Of a stretch of DNA of 64,000 nucleotides, positions 19,327-28,546 are shown in pieces (position 1 is the first letter of the stretch; the number at the start of each line of letters is the position of its first letter). A model generated the notes under the pieces. The model worked only from the letters and a program-made list of their open reading frames with translations, was not told where the DNA came from and did no database searches. The stretch covers positions 62,001 to 126,000 of the forward strand of contig NZ_BMFJ01000002.1 in NCBI RefSeq assembly GCF_014638275.1. Reading direction: 5' to 3'. The position numbers and the translations under genes are program-made. Source of the stretch: Primorskyibacter flagellatus. Its GTDB lineage: Bacteria; Pseudomonadota; Alphaproteobacteria; Rhodobacterales; Rhodobacteraceae.

Positions 19327-21660
19327 GTGCCCTCATTCTCGAATACGCTCGAACAGGCAATCCACGCTGCCCTGGCCCTGGCCAATGCGCGGCGACACGA
19401 ATTCGCAACGCTGGAACATCTGCTTCTGGCCCTGATCGACGAACCCGACGCGGCCCGCGTGATGAAGGCCTGCTCGGTCGATGTCGAAGACCTCCGCAAG
19501 ACCCTCCTCGAATTTGTCGAGGACGATCTGTCCAATCTCGTCACCGATGTCGACGGCTCCGAAGCCGTGCCGACAGCCGCGTTCCAGCGGGTGATCCAGC
19601 GCGCCGCGATCCACGTCCAGTCCTCCGGCCGGACCGAGGTGACTGGCGCCAACGTCCTGGTCGCCATCTTTGCCGAACGCGAAAGCAACGCCGCCTACTT
19701 CCTGCAGGAACAGGACATGACGCGTTACGATGCGGTGAACTTCATCGCCCATGGCGTCGCCAAGGATCCGGCCTACGGGGAAAGCCGCCCCGTCACCGGC
19801 GCCGAGAACCAGGAAGAAAACACCGCCCAGTCCAATGCCGCGGCGCCGGAAGGCGACAGCAAGGACTCCGCGCTCGCCAAGTACTGCGTCGACCTGAACG
19901 CCAAGTCGCGCCACGGCGATGTCGACCCTCTGATCGGCCGCGAGTCCGAGGTGGAGCGCTGCATCCAGGTGCTCTGCCGCCGCCGCAAGAACAACCCGCT
20001 GCTCGTCGGCGACCCCGGTGTCGGCAAGACCGCCATCGCCGAAGGTCTCGCGCGCAAGATCGTATCGGGCGAAACGCCCGAGGTTCTGTCGAACACCACC
20101 ATCTTCTCGCTCGACATGGGCGCGCTGCTGGCCGGCACCCGCTATCGCGGCGACTTCGAGGAACGGCTCAAGGCCGTGGTGACGGAGCTTGAGGAACACG
20201 ACGACGCCGTGCTCTTCATCGACGAAATACACACCGTGATCGGTGCCGGCGCGACCTCCGGCGGGGCGATGGACGCCTCAAACCTCCTGAAGCCCGCACT
20301 TCAGGGCGGCAAGCTGCGCTGCATGGGATCGACCACCTACAAGGAATTCCGCCAGCACTTCGAAAAGGACCGCGCGCTGAGCCGCCGGTTCCAGAAGATC
20401 GACGTGAACGAACCCTCGGTCGAGGACAGCATCAAGATCCTTCAGGGCCTCAAGCCCTATTTCGAGGATCACCACCACATCCGCTACACCGCCGACGCGA
20501 TCAAGACGGCGGTTGAGCTTTCGGCGCGTTACATCAACGACCGCAAGCTGCCCGACAAGGCCATCGACGTGATCGACGAGGCCGGAGCGGCACAGCATCT
20601 GGTTGCGGAGTCCAAGCGCCGCAAGACCATCGGCACGAAGGAAATCGAAGCGGTTGTCGCCAAGATCGCCCGCATCCCGCCGAAGAACGTCACCAAGGAC
20701 GATGCAGAGGTTCTCAAGGACCTCGAAGCCTCGCTCAAGCGCGTGGTCTTCGGTCAGGACGCGGCGATCGAAAGCCTCTCCTCCGCGATCAAGCTGGCCC
20801 GCGCGGGTCTGCGCGAGCCGGAAAAGCCGATCGGCAACTACCTCTTCGCGGGCCCGACCGGCGTCGGCAAGACGGAGGTTGCCAAGCAGCTCGCCGATAC
20901 GCTCGGCGTGGAACTGCTTCGCTTCGACATGTCGGAATACATGGAGAAACATGCGGTCTCCCGCCTGATCGGCGCGCCTCCGGGCTATGTCGGTTTTGAT
21001 CAGGGCGGTCTGCTGACCGATGGCGTGGACCAGCATCCGCACTGCGTGCTCCTCCTCGACGAGATCGAGAAGGCGCATCCGGACGTCTACAACATCCTGC
21101 TTCAGGTGATGGACAACGGCCAACTGACCGACCACAACGGCCGGACGGTGAACTTCCGCAACGTGATCCTCATCATGACATCCAACGCGGGCGCGTCGGA
21201 GCAGGCCAGGGCGGCCATCGGTTTCGGCCGCGACCGCCGCGAGGGCGAGGATACGGCAGCCATCGAACGCACCTTCACGCCTGAATTCCGCAACCGTCTG
21301 GACGCCGTGGTCTCCTTCGCGCCGCTCGGCAAGGAAGTCATCCTTCAGGTCGTCGAAAAGTTCGTGCTGCAACTGGAAGCCCAGCTTCTGGACCGCAACG
21401 TCACCATCGAACTGACCAAGCCGGCGGCCGAATGGCTGGCCGACAAGGGGTATGACGACAAGATGGGCGCGCGTCCTCTGGGCCGCGTGATTCAGGAAAA
21501 CATCAAGAAGCCGCTGGCGGAGGAACTGCTGTTCGGCAAACTCGCCAAGGGCGGTGTGGTGAAGGTCGGGGTCAAGGACAGCAAGATCGACCTGCGCATC
21601 GACGGCATGGACCGCCCGCGCCTGTCGGGCAACAAGCCGCCGCTGCTGACCGCGGACTGA
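19327..21660 (+). CDS. clpA: ATP-dependent Clp protease ATP-binding subunit ClpA
   Basis: 777 residues. There is an N-domain (1-150, SFSNTLEQAIHAALALANAR). AAA-1 has Walker A GDPGVGKTAI and AVLFIDEIHTVIGAGA. AAA-2 has GPTGVGKTEVAKQL and VLLLDEIEKAHPDVYN. The ClpP-contact region of ClpA type is present rather than the ClpB middle coiled coil. It unfolds substrates for ClpP in the cytoplasm. GTG 19327 is chosen: the AGGAG at 19315-19319 is 7 nt away and gives the usual start (M)PSFSNTLEQ, whereas ATG 19321 is only one base from the Shine-Dalgarno. No clpS gene is adjacent. Confidence 0.97.
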   Translation: MPSFSNTLEQAIHAALALANARRHEFATLEHLLLALIDEPDAARVMKACSVDVEDLRKTLLEFVEDDLSNLVTDVDGSEAVPTAAFQRVIQRAAIHVQSSGRTEVTGANVLVAIFAERESNAAYFLQEQDMTRYDAVNFIAHGVAKDPAYGESRPVTGAENQEENTAQSNAAAPEGDSKDSALAKYCVDLNAKSRHGDVDPLIGRESEVERCIQVLCRRRKNNPLLVGDPGVGKTAIAEGLARKIVSGETPEVLSNTTIFSLDMGALLAGTRYRGDFEERLKAVVTELEEHDDAVLFIDEIHTVIGAGATSGGAMDASNLLKPALQGGKLRCMGSTTYKEFRQHFEKDRALSRRFQKIDVNEPSVEDSIKILQGLKPYFEDHHHIRYTADAIKTAVELSARYINDRKLPDKAIDVIDEAGAAQHLVAESKRRKTIGTKEIEAVVAKIARIPPKNVTKDDAEVLKDLEASLKRVVFGQDAAIESLSSAIKLARAGLREPEKPIGNYLFAGPTGVGKTEVAKQLADTLGVELLRFDMSEYMEKHAVSRLIGAPPGYVGFDQGGLLTDGVDQHPHCVLLLDEIEKAHPDVYNILLQVMDNGQLTDHNGRTVNFRNVILIMTSNAGASEQARAAIGFGRDRREGEDTAAIERTFTPEFRNRLDAVVSFAPLGKEVILQVVEKFVLQLEAQLLDRNVTIELTKPAAEWLADKGYDDKMGARPLGRVIQENIKKPLAEELLFGKLAKGGVVKVGVKDSKIDLRIDGMDRPRLSGNKPPLLTAD

Positions 21661-21684
21661 TCCGACACGGCATCGGACATGCAG

Positions 21685-21713
21685 AAAGGCCCGGCCATCG
21701 CGCCGGGCCTTTT
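21685..21713 (+). terminator. Rho-independent terminator after clpA
   Basis: An 11-bp stem (aaaggcccggc at 21685-21695, gccgggccttt at 21702-21712) with a 6-nt loop and trailing T residues. Confidence 0.8.
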
Positions 21714-21868
21714 CCGTTGCGAGCCGGCAGGAACCGCGCCGCCGTTCCCCCGGTTGCGACCTCAGCCGCAACACGCGCCGCCCCGCGAACCGGCGCGTGA
21801 CCGCCATCCGCCCCGAAACCACGGCGATGGCCCCTTGCCTTCCGCCCGCCGGACCGGAAGATGACCAT

Positions 21869-22849
21869 ATGCGCCCCCTCCTCGCCGCCCCGATCCTCTT
21901 CGCCCTCCCCCTCTTCGCCCTGCCCGCCACCCCGCAGGCGCAGCCAACCCTCGCCTTGCCGATCGACTGTACGCCGGGCGACACCTGTTTCCTGCAGAAC
22001 TACGTCGACCATGACCCCGGGCCCGGTTCGCGCGATTTCACCTGCGCGGGACTCAGCTACGACGGACACAAGGGCACCGACTTCGGCCTACCCTCCCTCT
22101 CCGCGATGGAGCACGGAGTGAACGTCCTTGCCTCCGCCGCCGGCACGGTGCGCGGGGTCCGGAACGACATGATCGACCGCGCCTACACACCCGAGGAGGA
22201 CGCCCGCATCGACGGAAAGGACTGCGGCAACGGCGTCGTGATCGACCACGGCGAAGGCTGGGAGACCCAGTATTGCCACATGCGCCGGGGCTCGGTCCGC
22301 GTCCGCAAGGGCCAGCAGGTCGAAGCCGGTGAGGTGCTGGGCCTCGTCGGACTGTCGGGCCGGACACAGTTCCCGCACGTCCATATCTCTGTCCGCCGGA
22401 ACGGAGAGGTCGTGGACCCCTTCACCCCCGATGCCACACCCGACACCTGCGGAGCCGGGGCGGGCCGGACGCTCTGGCAGGACGATCTCGGCTACCAGTC
22501 CGGCGGCGTGATGTCCGCCGGTTTCGCAACCGCCATCCCGGACTATGACAGCGTCAAGGCCGGGACCGCCGGCGTCGCGGCACTGGCATCCGACGCCCCG
22601 GCGCTCGTGATCTGGGGCTTTGCGTTCGGCGGGCGGCAGGGCGATGTGCTCGACCTGCGGATCGACGGGCCCGGGGGCCGGGTTTTCGACACCCGGCAAC
22701 TCATCAAGAAGGATCAGGCCCAGTTCTACCGCGCCGCCGGAAAGAAGCTGCGCGCCCCGCTCCCTGCCGGGCAGTACACCGGCACCGTCCTGCTGATCCG
22801 CGATGGCACGACGATTGGCGAGCGCAGGGTCGAGGCGGTGGTGCAGTAG
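21869..22849 (+). CDS. Secreted M23 (LytM) family peptidase
   Basis: 326 residues with a clear Sec signal peptide (LLAAPILFALPLFALPATPQAQ, spanning residues 4-25). The zinc ligands of the M23 fold are present: H67 and D71 in GHKGTD, and H170/H172 in FPHVHIS. H137 in QYCHM is the likely additional catalytic His, so it should be an active endopeptidase acting on peptidoglycan cross-links in the periplasm, unlike the inactive EnvC type. The C-terminal 110 residues form an extra beta-rich domain of unknown role. Start at ATG 21869 gives the signal peptide directly. Confidence 0.88.
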   Translation: MRPLLAAPILFALPLFALPATPQAQPTLALPIDCTPGDTCFLQNYVDHDPGPGSRDFTCAGLSYDGHKGTDFGLPSLSAMEHGVNVLASAAGTVRGVRNDMIDRAYTPEEDARIDGKDCGNGVVIDHGEGWETQYCHMRRGSVRVRKGQQVEAGEVLGLVGLSGRTQFPHVHISVRRNGEVVDPFTPDATPDTCGAGAGRTLWQDDLGYQSGGVMSAGFATAIPDYDSVKAGTAGVAALASDAPALVIWGFAFGGRQGDVLDLRIDGPGGRVFDTRQLIKKDQAQFYRAAGKKLRAPLPAGQYTGTVLLIRDGTTIGERRVEAVVQ

Positions 22850-23010
22850 CCCCACCCAACTCCCGCCGTCATCTTCGTGCTCGACCCGAGGCTCCCTCCC
22901 CCCGGGACCCTTAGGCCCACCCCGAAGGCGACACCGACCAGACGACAGGTCAACACAACCACCCGCGCTCCCCTCCCCCTGCAGGGGCGGGTCAGGGGGG
23001 CAAAGGGACA

Positions 23011-23080
23011 GTCGGCGAGAGGGTAATGGGAGAGTCGGCGAGGGGGTAATGGGAGAGTCGGCGAGGGGGTAATGGAAGGG
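23011..23080. repeat. 23-bp tandem repeat, about three copies
   Basis: Units begin gtcggcgag at 23011, 23034 and 23057; the first two are 23 nt long and differ at one base, the third is partial and diverges after 23072. It lies in the 257-bp gap between two convergent genes (22850-23106), which otherwise holds no gene. A GC-rich inverted repeat is not evident. Confidence 0.75.
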
Positions 23081-23106
23081 TCAGGGAGCCGGTACGCCCC
23101 TCCCCC

Positions 23107-25644
23107 CTAACGCTCCGTAAACTTCAGCTCGATCCGCCGGTTTGCCGCGCGCGCCGCAGCCGTATCGCCCGCGGCAATCGGCTGATACTGCCCGAACCCG
23201 TTGGCCGACAGCCGCGCCGGCGGGAAGCCAAGGAAATCCGTCATGTAGCGCACGACCGACAGCGCACGGCCCTGGCTCAGCTCCCAGTTGTCGCGGAACT
23301 GACCGGAGCCCGAGAGCGGCACGTCGTCCGTATGTCCGTCGACCCGCAGCACCCAGTCCACGCTGTCCGGGATCTGCCCCGCAAGATCCCGCAGGGTCGC
23401 CGCGATGGAGGCGATCTGCTGCCGCCCCTCCTCCGACAGGTCCGCGCTGCCGGGCGCAAACAGCACCTCTGACGAAAACACGAACCGGTCGCCCACGACC
23501 TGCACGCCTTCCTGCCCGGCGAAGACGTCGCGCAACTGGCCGAAGAACTCGGATTTGTAGCGCTCCAGCCGGTCGCGCTCCTCTTCCAGCCGCTTGCGTT
23601 CGGCTTCCTCGAGCTGGCGCCGCCGCCGCTCCTCCGCCGCCTTCTGGGCAAGCGCCTGGTTCAGGTCGGAGCCGAGGTTCTGGATCTGCACCTGGTTCGC
23701 CGCATCCCGGTCCTTGTAGTCGTCAAGCAGCCCCTGAAGGCTGGCCAGCTGCGCCCGCATCTGGGCGACCTGCTGGTTCAGCAGCGTCGTCCGCCGCGCC
23801 GCCTCGGCCGAGGTCGCCTGCTCCGTCTCAAGCTGCTGGTTGGCCTGCCGCAGCAGGGTCGCACGCTGTTCCGCCGCGCTCATCTGGTCCTTGAGCGCCT
23901 GATCCGCCGCCACCTTCGCCGCGAGCGCCGCCGCCAGCTGGCGCCGCAATTCGTCACGGTCCACGGTCTGCGCCTCTGCCGCCTTCTGCGCCGCCAGCGC
24001 CACCGCCAGACGTTCGCGCAGATCCGCCAGCGCCTCTTCGGACTGCGCCCTGGCCGCATCGCGTTCGGCCGTGGTCCGTTCCACCAGCGCCTCCAGCGTC
24101 GCGATCCGCTGTTCCAGCGTGCCGTCGCGGGTCGCGGCGGCCTCGACCTCCGCGCGCGCCTCTTCCAGCGCGGTCTCCAGCGCGGCCTTGTCCTGTCGCA
24201 GCGCCTCTGCCGTTCCGGTGGCGTCCAGCGCCCCGGCCAGCCGGTCCTGCAATCCCTGCGTTTCCGCCTGCGACCGGGCCAGCGCGGCCTCCAGCGCGAC
24301 GATCCGCAGTTCCGCCTGATCGACAGCGTCGAGCCGCCCGCCAAGCTCCGCCTGCGCAGCAGCCAGCGACGCACGCAGCGTCTCCTCCCTCTCTGCCGCC
24401 TCGGCCCGCGCGCTATCGAGATCGTCTTTCAGCCCGGCCTGCGCCTGCTCCGCCGCCTCCGCCCGCGCCTGCACGGCCGACGTCGCGGCCTTCGCATCCG
24501 ACAGCGCCGCGTTCAGCGTGGCGATCTGCGCCGACAGGTCGCTCTGAAGCCCCTCCCGCTCCGCATCCGCCGTCGCCAGCGCCTTCTCCAGAACGCCGAT
24601 CCGCGCGCCGAGCTCCGCCAGTTTAGCGTCGCGATCCTCCACATCCGACAGCGCCGCCGCGAGATCGGCCTCAAGCCGCGTCAACTGACCGGAGGAGGCC
24701 TCCTGCCCCGCCTCCACCTCTGCCAGACGGGTCCGCGACTGTTCCAGCGCCGCCGCCGTGTCGTCGGCCTTCAGCAGCGCCGCCGCCAGCCGCAGTTCCA
24801 GATCGTCGCCCGCCGTCTCCGCCGCTGCGAGAAGGGTCAGGGTTTCTTCCGCCTTCTTGCGCTGCGCTTCCAGCGCCATGGTCATCGCGGTCAGCTCGCT
24901 GTCCGCCGTTTTCAGCTTTTCCCGCAGGGCCTCCGCCGCCGCGGCCTCGGCAATGCGCGCCTTCTCCTCGTCCGATAGCGTCGTCTCAAGCTCCGCCACC
25001 CGGTCCGACAGGGCCCCGCGCGCTTCCTCGCCCTCCTCCGCCTGCCGGTTCAGGTCCGCGATCAGCGCCTCCAGCGCCTCCCGCCGGGCCGCTGCGAGAC
25101 GCGCCGCCTCCGCGCCCGCGTCGATTTCCTCGCGCGCCTGCGCCAGCGCCAGTTCCAGCGCCTCCTTGTCCGACACCAGCGTATCCCGCTCCGTCGTCAG
25201 CGCCGCGACCGTGCCCTGCGCCTCGTTCCGCTGCGCGAGAAGCGACGCGACCTGCGATTCAAAATCCGTGATCTGCGCCTGCGCCGCCCTCAGCGCATCC
25301 TCCTGCGCCGCCCGTTCCTGCGTCAGCGACGCGATCAGCAGCGACTGCGCGTCGAGGTCCGACTGCGCCTGTTCCAGCGATCGTGACGCCGTGCCAAGCT
25401 GCCCCTCCAGCCGGTCCGCCCGTTCCCGCGACAGGCCCAGAGCCCGCGACAGGGACGCGACCTCGGAGCTCAGCTGGTCCAGCTCGCTCTCCTGCCCCGA
25501 GATCGTCTCGCGCAGGACGAACTGCACGACCATGAAGATCGTCAGCACGAAGGTCAGCACCATCAGCAGGCCGGTCACGGCGTCCACGTAGCCGGGCCAG
25601 ATCGACCCCTGGAACCGGTTGCCTGATCTGCGGGACAGCGCCAT
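23107..25644 (-). CDS. MotB/OmpA-like inner-membrane protein with very long coiled coil
   Basis: 845 residues. A short cytoplasmic N-terminus leads into one membrane helix (about 22-46). Asp21 in GYVDAVTGLLMVLTF matches the proton-carrying Asp of MotB-like stators. About residues 50-700 are almost uninterrupted heptad-rich Ala/Glu/Arg coiled coil. The last 135 residues are an OmpA-like peptidoglycan-binding domain (VLFAPGSADLSEEGRQQ, VDGHTDDVPLSGSG, LSANGFGQYQPI, RAANRRIELKF). With the MotA-like partner it should form a proton-driven complex anchored in the cell wall. The ATG at 25644 is 3 nt after the partner's stop, so the two are coupled. The same pair is conserved in Rhodobacteraceae; its job is not established. 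Confidence 0.85.
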   Translation of the reverse strand: MALSRRSGNRFQGSIWPGYVDAVTGLLMVLTFVLTIFMVVQFVLRETISGQESELDQLSSEVASLSRALGLSRERADRLEGQLGTASRSLEQAQSDLDAQSLLIASLTQERAAQEDALRAAQAQITDFESQVASLLAQRNEAQGTVAALTTERDTLVSDKEALELALAQAREEIDAGAEAARLAAARREALEALIADLNRQAEEGEEARGALSDRVAELETTLSDEEKARIAEAAAAEALREKLKTADSELTAMTMALEAQRKKAEETLTLLAAAETAGDDLELRLAAALLKADDTAAALEQSRTRLAEVEAGQEASSGQLTRLEADLAAALSDVEDRDAKLAELGARIGVLEKALATADAEREGLQSDLSAQIATLNAALSDAKAATSAVQARAEAAEQAQAGLKDDLDSARAEAAEREETLRASLAAAQAELGGRLDAVDQAELRIVALEAALARSQAETQGLQDRLAGALDATGTAEALRQDKAALETALEEARAEVEAAATRDGTLEQRIATLEALVERTTAERDAARAQSEEALADLRERLAVALAAQKAAEAQTVDRDELRRQLAAALAAKVAADQALKDQMSAAEQRATLLRQANQQLETEQATSAEAARRTTLLNQQVAQMRAQLASLQGLLDDYKDRDAANQVQIQNLGSDLNQALAQKAAEERRRRQLEEAERKRLEEERDRLERYKSEFFGQLRDVFAGQEGVQVVGDRFVFSSEVLFAPGSADLSEEGRQQIASIAATLRDLAGQIPDSVDWVLRVDGHTDDVPLSGSGQFRDNWELSQGRALSVVRYMTDFLGFPPARLSANGFGQYQPIAAGDTAAARAANRRIELKFTER

Positions 25645-25647
25645 GGA

Positions 25648-26883
25648 TCAGCCGTCCCGGTCCGTCGGCTTGCGGGGGGAGGCAAAGGGCGCCAGCGGCC
25701 GCTTGTCGCGCGGTGCCGCCGTCGGCGCGGGCCGACCAAGCGCGCGGCCAAGTGCAGCGATGTCGGTGCGCAGTTCCGCCATGGTCTCCTGCCGCCCGGC
25801 CGAAACCTCCTCGAGCAGGCGCAGCATCTGCACGTCGATCGACCGCAGGCGCATCCGGCTTTCCGCGTCCAGCCCCTCGCCCGATGTCTTCTCCTGCAGC
25901 GCCTCGACCAGCGCCTCCTGCCCGCGCGCGACGCGCAACATGGTTTCGCCAAGCGGGCCGCTGTCGCCAAGCCGGTGGAAAAGACGCTCCACGTTGTCGA
26001 CCAGATGACCCATTTTCTCGTCCAGCATGGCGCGGTTCATGTCCGACTGCTGGTACATGACCTGAAGCGCGTCGATCTGGTCGTTCAGCGTGTCCACCAC
26101 GGCCGAGAGCACCTGCGTATCCGTGCCGCCATGCCCGTCGCCTTCGGCGCTGGACAGCCCGATGCGGGTGATGGTCGACAGCCATTCCTCAAGCTCCCGG
26201 TAGAACCGGTTCTGCCCGTGCCCGGCAAACAGCTCCAGCAGGCCCACGACCAGCGACCCAGTCAGGCCGAGGAGCGAGGATCCGAAGGCCACGCCCATCC
26301 CGCCAAGCTGGCTCTCCAGCCCCTTCATCAGCCGGTTGAACACGTCGAGGCTCTGCTCCCCCTCCTGCGGGGCAAGGCTGCGGATCGTGTCGACCACCGC
26401 CGGAACCGTCGTCGCCAGCCCGTAGAACGTACCCAGAAGACCAAGGAAGATCAGAAGGTTGACCAGATAGCGCGTGATCTCCCGCGCCTCGTCCACCCGC
26501 GTCGCCACCGACTCCAGGATCGAAGACGTGGAGGCCGAGGACAGGTGCATCCGCTTGGACCGTGACCTGAGCAGGGTCGCCAGCGGGGCCAGCAACTGCG
26601 GCGCGCTGCGCCCGTCCGCGTCCACGGTGCCCCGCGCGAAGGACTCGATCCACCGGACGGAGGCGACAAGCTGCGCCACCTGCCAGAAACAGGCCACCAC
26701 GCCGACAAGGAAGACAAAGGCGATCAGCCCGTTGAGATACGGGTTCGATTCAAAGATCGGCATCACGCTCGGCGCGGCGAACACCGCGGCGGTCGCCGCC
26801 AGCCCCAGGGCGACGAGCATCAGCACGACCTGGCGGACGGGTTGTGAAAACTGCGGCTCGGCCTCGCGGTCCGGCTGGTCCAT
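25648..26883 (-). CDS. MotA/TolQ/ExbB-like proton channel family protein
   Basis: 411 residues. Four hydrophobic segments lie near 20-42, 50-70, 135-160 and 195-220. The TolQ/ExbB/MotA core is seen in YLVNLLIFLGLLGTFYGLA and GGMGVAFGSSLLGLTGSLV. A cytoplasmic C-terminal region of about 200 residues follows, with helical, coiled-coil-like stretches. It would form the channel around the Asp-bearing helix of the downstream MotB-like protein. ATG 26883 is preferred to an in-frame GTG at 26901 because gggagc lies 8 nt before it. Confidence 0.85.
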   Translation of the reverse strand: MDQPDREAEPQFSQPVRQVVLMLVALGLAATAAVFAAPSVMPIFESNPYLNGLIAFVFLVGVVACFWQVAQLVASVRWIESFARGTVDADGRSAPQLLAPLATLLRSRSKRMHLSSASTSSILESVATRVDEAREITRYLVNLLIFLGLLGTFYGLATTVPAVVDTIRSLAPQEGEQSLDVFNRLMKGLESQLGGMGVAFGSSLLGLTGSLVVGLLELFAGHGQNRFYRELEEWLSTITRIGLSSAEGDGHGGTDTQVLSAVVDTLNDQIDALQVMYQQSDMNRAMLDEKMGHLVDNVERLFHRLGDSGPLGETMLRVARGQEALVEALQEKTSGEGLDAESRMRLRSIDVQMLRLLEEVSAGRQETMAELRTDIAALGRALGRPAPTAAPRDKRPLAPFASPRKPTDRDG

Positions 26884-26937
26884 GCGGACAGCTCCCGACA
26901 CTATTTTAACTGCGGGCAGGCTAGGGGTTTTGCCCCT

Positions 26938-27495
26938 TTAAGCCAAGCGTTTATCCACAATCTCGCGCACCAGTGCAGAGAGGTGATCCAGTTCCGCATC
27001 AGCGATCCCGAGCGCAGAGAGATGTGCCGCCGTCTGCCAGAGGTAATCGTGGTTCGGACCCTTCCCGCCATGCGCGCTTGCGATGATCCGCGCCTGATCC
27101 TCCAGCGTCAGCGACGCGCAATACTGTCGGTGGTCGCGGTCGATGACATAGGCCAGTGCCTCCACCTGCCGGCCGTCGTCCAGCCGCGCGGGCAGGCGCA
27201 CCTCGCGATAGGCCGAAGACACCAGTTCCCGCTCCCTCAGCGCGGCGAGCACTGCCTCCTGCCCCGTATCGGGCAACCGGAACGCCACGCCCCGGCAGAC
27301 GCCGCCCTCTGCCGCGTCCAGCGCCAGCACCAGACCCGGCTCCGCCTCGCTGCCCCGGTGGTGGATCGAGGACATGCAGAAGCTCCGCCGGTAGCCCTCC
27401 ACCGTCGCGATCCCCCGGTCCGCCGGTTCGAACTCCGGGTTCCAGATCAGCGACCCGTATCCGAAGACCCATTCTGCCTTGCCGTTCCCCGACAT
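26938..27495 (-). CDS. ChaC-type gamma-glutamylcyclotransferase
   Basis: 185 residues. The glycine-rich GYGSLIW loop (12-18) that binds the gamma-glutamyl group, FCMSSIHHRGSEAEPGLVLAL and the RERELVSSAYREV segment with the candidate catalytic Glu (88/90) are those of ChaC. The enzyme degrades glutathione to 5-oxoproline and Cys-Gly in the cytoplasm. This window also encodes the 5-oxoprolinase PxpABC that would consume the product, although far away. Start ATG 27495 precedes the core closely. It ends 54 nt from the MotA-like gene on the same strand and may be co-transcribed with it. Confidence 0.9.
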   Translation of the reverse strand: MSGNGKAEWVFGYGSLIWNPEFEPADRGIATVEGYRRSFCMSSIHHRGSEAEPGLVLALDAAEGGVCRGVAFRLPDTGQEAVLAALRERELVSSAYREVRLPARLDDGRQVEALAYVIDRDHRQYCASLTLEDQARIIASAHGGKGPNHDYLWQTAAHLSALGIADAELDHLSALVREIVDKRLA

Positions 27496-27559
27496 CTCTC
27501 TGGTCCTTTTCCCTGCCGGACCTATAACCACCCCGGACCGCTGAAGGAAGGGACGCCCG

Positions 27560-28546
27560 TTGAAACGCCTGCTGATCGTGATCCTCGTCGCTTCGGGCCT
27601 CTGGTTCGGCTACTGGTTCGTCGGCGCCTATACCGCGCGCCAGGGTTTTGCCAACTGGTTCGAAACCCGCCGGGCCGAGGGCTGGGTCGCCGACTACGCC
27701 GACTTCGCCCTGCGCGGCTTCCCCAACCGTTTCGACGCGACCTGGACCGACCTGACCCTCGCCGACCCGGACACCGGGCTGGCCTGGGACCTGCCGCTGT
27801 TCCAGATCCTCGCCCTGTCCTACCGCCCCAACCACGTCATCGCCGTCTGGCCGCACGAGATGCAGATCGCGACGCCCGAGGAAAAGTTCACCCTGACCAG
27901 CGACGCCCTGCGCGCCTCTCTCCGCCTGTCCGGCAGTGCGCTGGAGCTTGAGCGCGCGGTGATGGAAGGGACGGCCCTGCGCCTCTCCGGTGCGGAAACG
28001 GCGGCGATGGAGGACCTCCACCTTGCCGCCGAACGCACCGGCGACGCCACCTACCGTTACGGCATCCGCGCCACCGGCATAACCCCGCCCGCCGCGCGCC
28101 TGTCGCAGCTGGTCGGGACAGAGGCGCTGCCGGAGACGATGCAGCTGCTCTCCCTCGACGCCCATGTCACCTTCGACAAGGCATGGGACCGGACCGCAAT
28201 CGACATCGCCCGCCCGCAGCCCCGCCGGATCGACCTCACCGCGTTCGAGGCCGCCTGGGGTGTCATGCGCATCCGTCTCGCCGGAAAACTGGATGTGGAC
28301 GAGGCAGGCCGCGCCACCGGCGACATCGCCCTGCGCGCCGAGCGCTGGCGGGACATGCTGCAGATCGCACAGGACTCCGGCGCCATCCCCGAAGCCGCTG
28401 CCAGCGCGATCACCGCCTTCCTGGGCATGGGCGCGCAGTCCTCCGGCAATCCCGACGCGCTGGACGTGACGGTCACGCTCAGGAACGGCACCGCCTTTCT
28501 GGGGTTCATCCCGCTTGGCCCGGTGCCGCCGATCCGGCTGCGTTAA
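27560..28546 (+). CDS. DUF2125 domain protein
   Basis: 328 residues. A single N-terminal membrane helix (LLIVILVASGLWFGYWFVGA) is followed by a periplasmic beta-rich domain of the DUF2125 family, including FALRGFPNRFDATWTDLTL and ILALSYRPNHVIAVWPHEM. The start is TTG 27560, supported by ggaaggga at 27545-27552; there is no early in-frame ATG. The function is unknown; related domains resemble bridge-like lipid-transfer or AsmA-type folds, which is only a guess. It converges with the extensin-like gene and their stop codons share three bases (ttaa at 28543-28546). Confidence 0.85.
   Translation: MKRLLIVILVASGLWFGYWFVGAYTARQGFANWFETRRAEGWVADYADFALRGFPNRFDATWTDLTLADPDTGLAWDLPLFQILALSYRPNHVIAVWPHEMQIATPEEKFTLTSDALRASLRLSGSALELERAVMEGTALRLSGAETAAMEDLHLAAERTGDATYRYGIRATGITPPAARLSQLVGTEALPETMQLLSLDAHVTFDKAWDRTAIDIARPQPRRIDLTAFEAAWGVMRIRLAGKLDVDEAGRATGDIALRAERWRDMLQIAQDSGAIPEAAASAITAFLGMGAQSSGNPDALDVTVTLRNGTAFLGFIPLGPVPPIRLR

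Noticed and set aside
23107-26883. Zorya defence system (ZorA/ZorB)
   Set aside because: The pair has MotA/MotB-like folds, but no ZorC, ZorD or ZorE homologue adjoins, the long coiled coil is on the MotB-like rather than the MotA-like protein, and the pair looks like core genome in composition.
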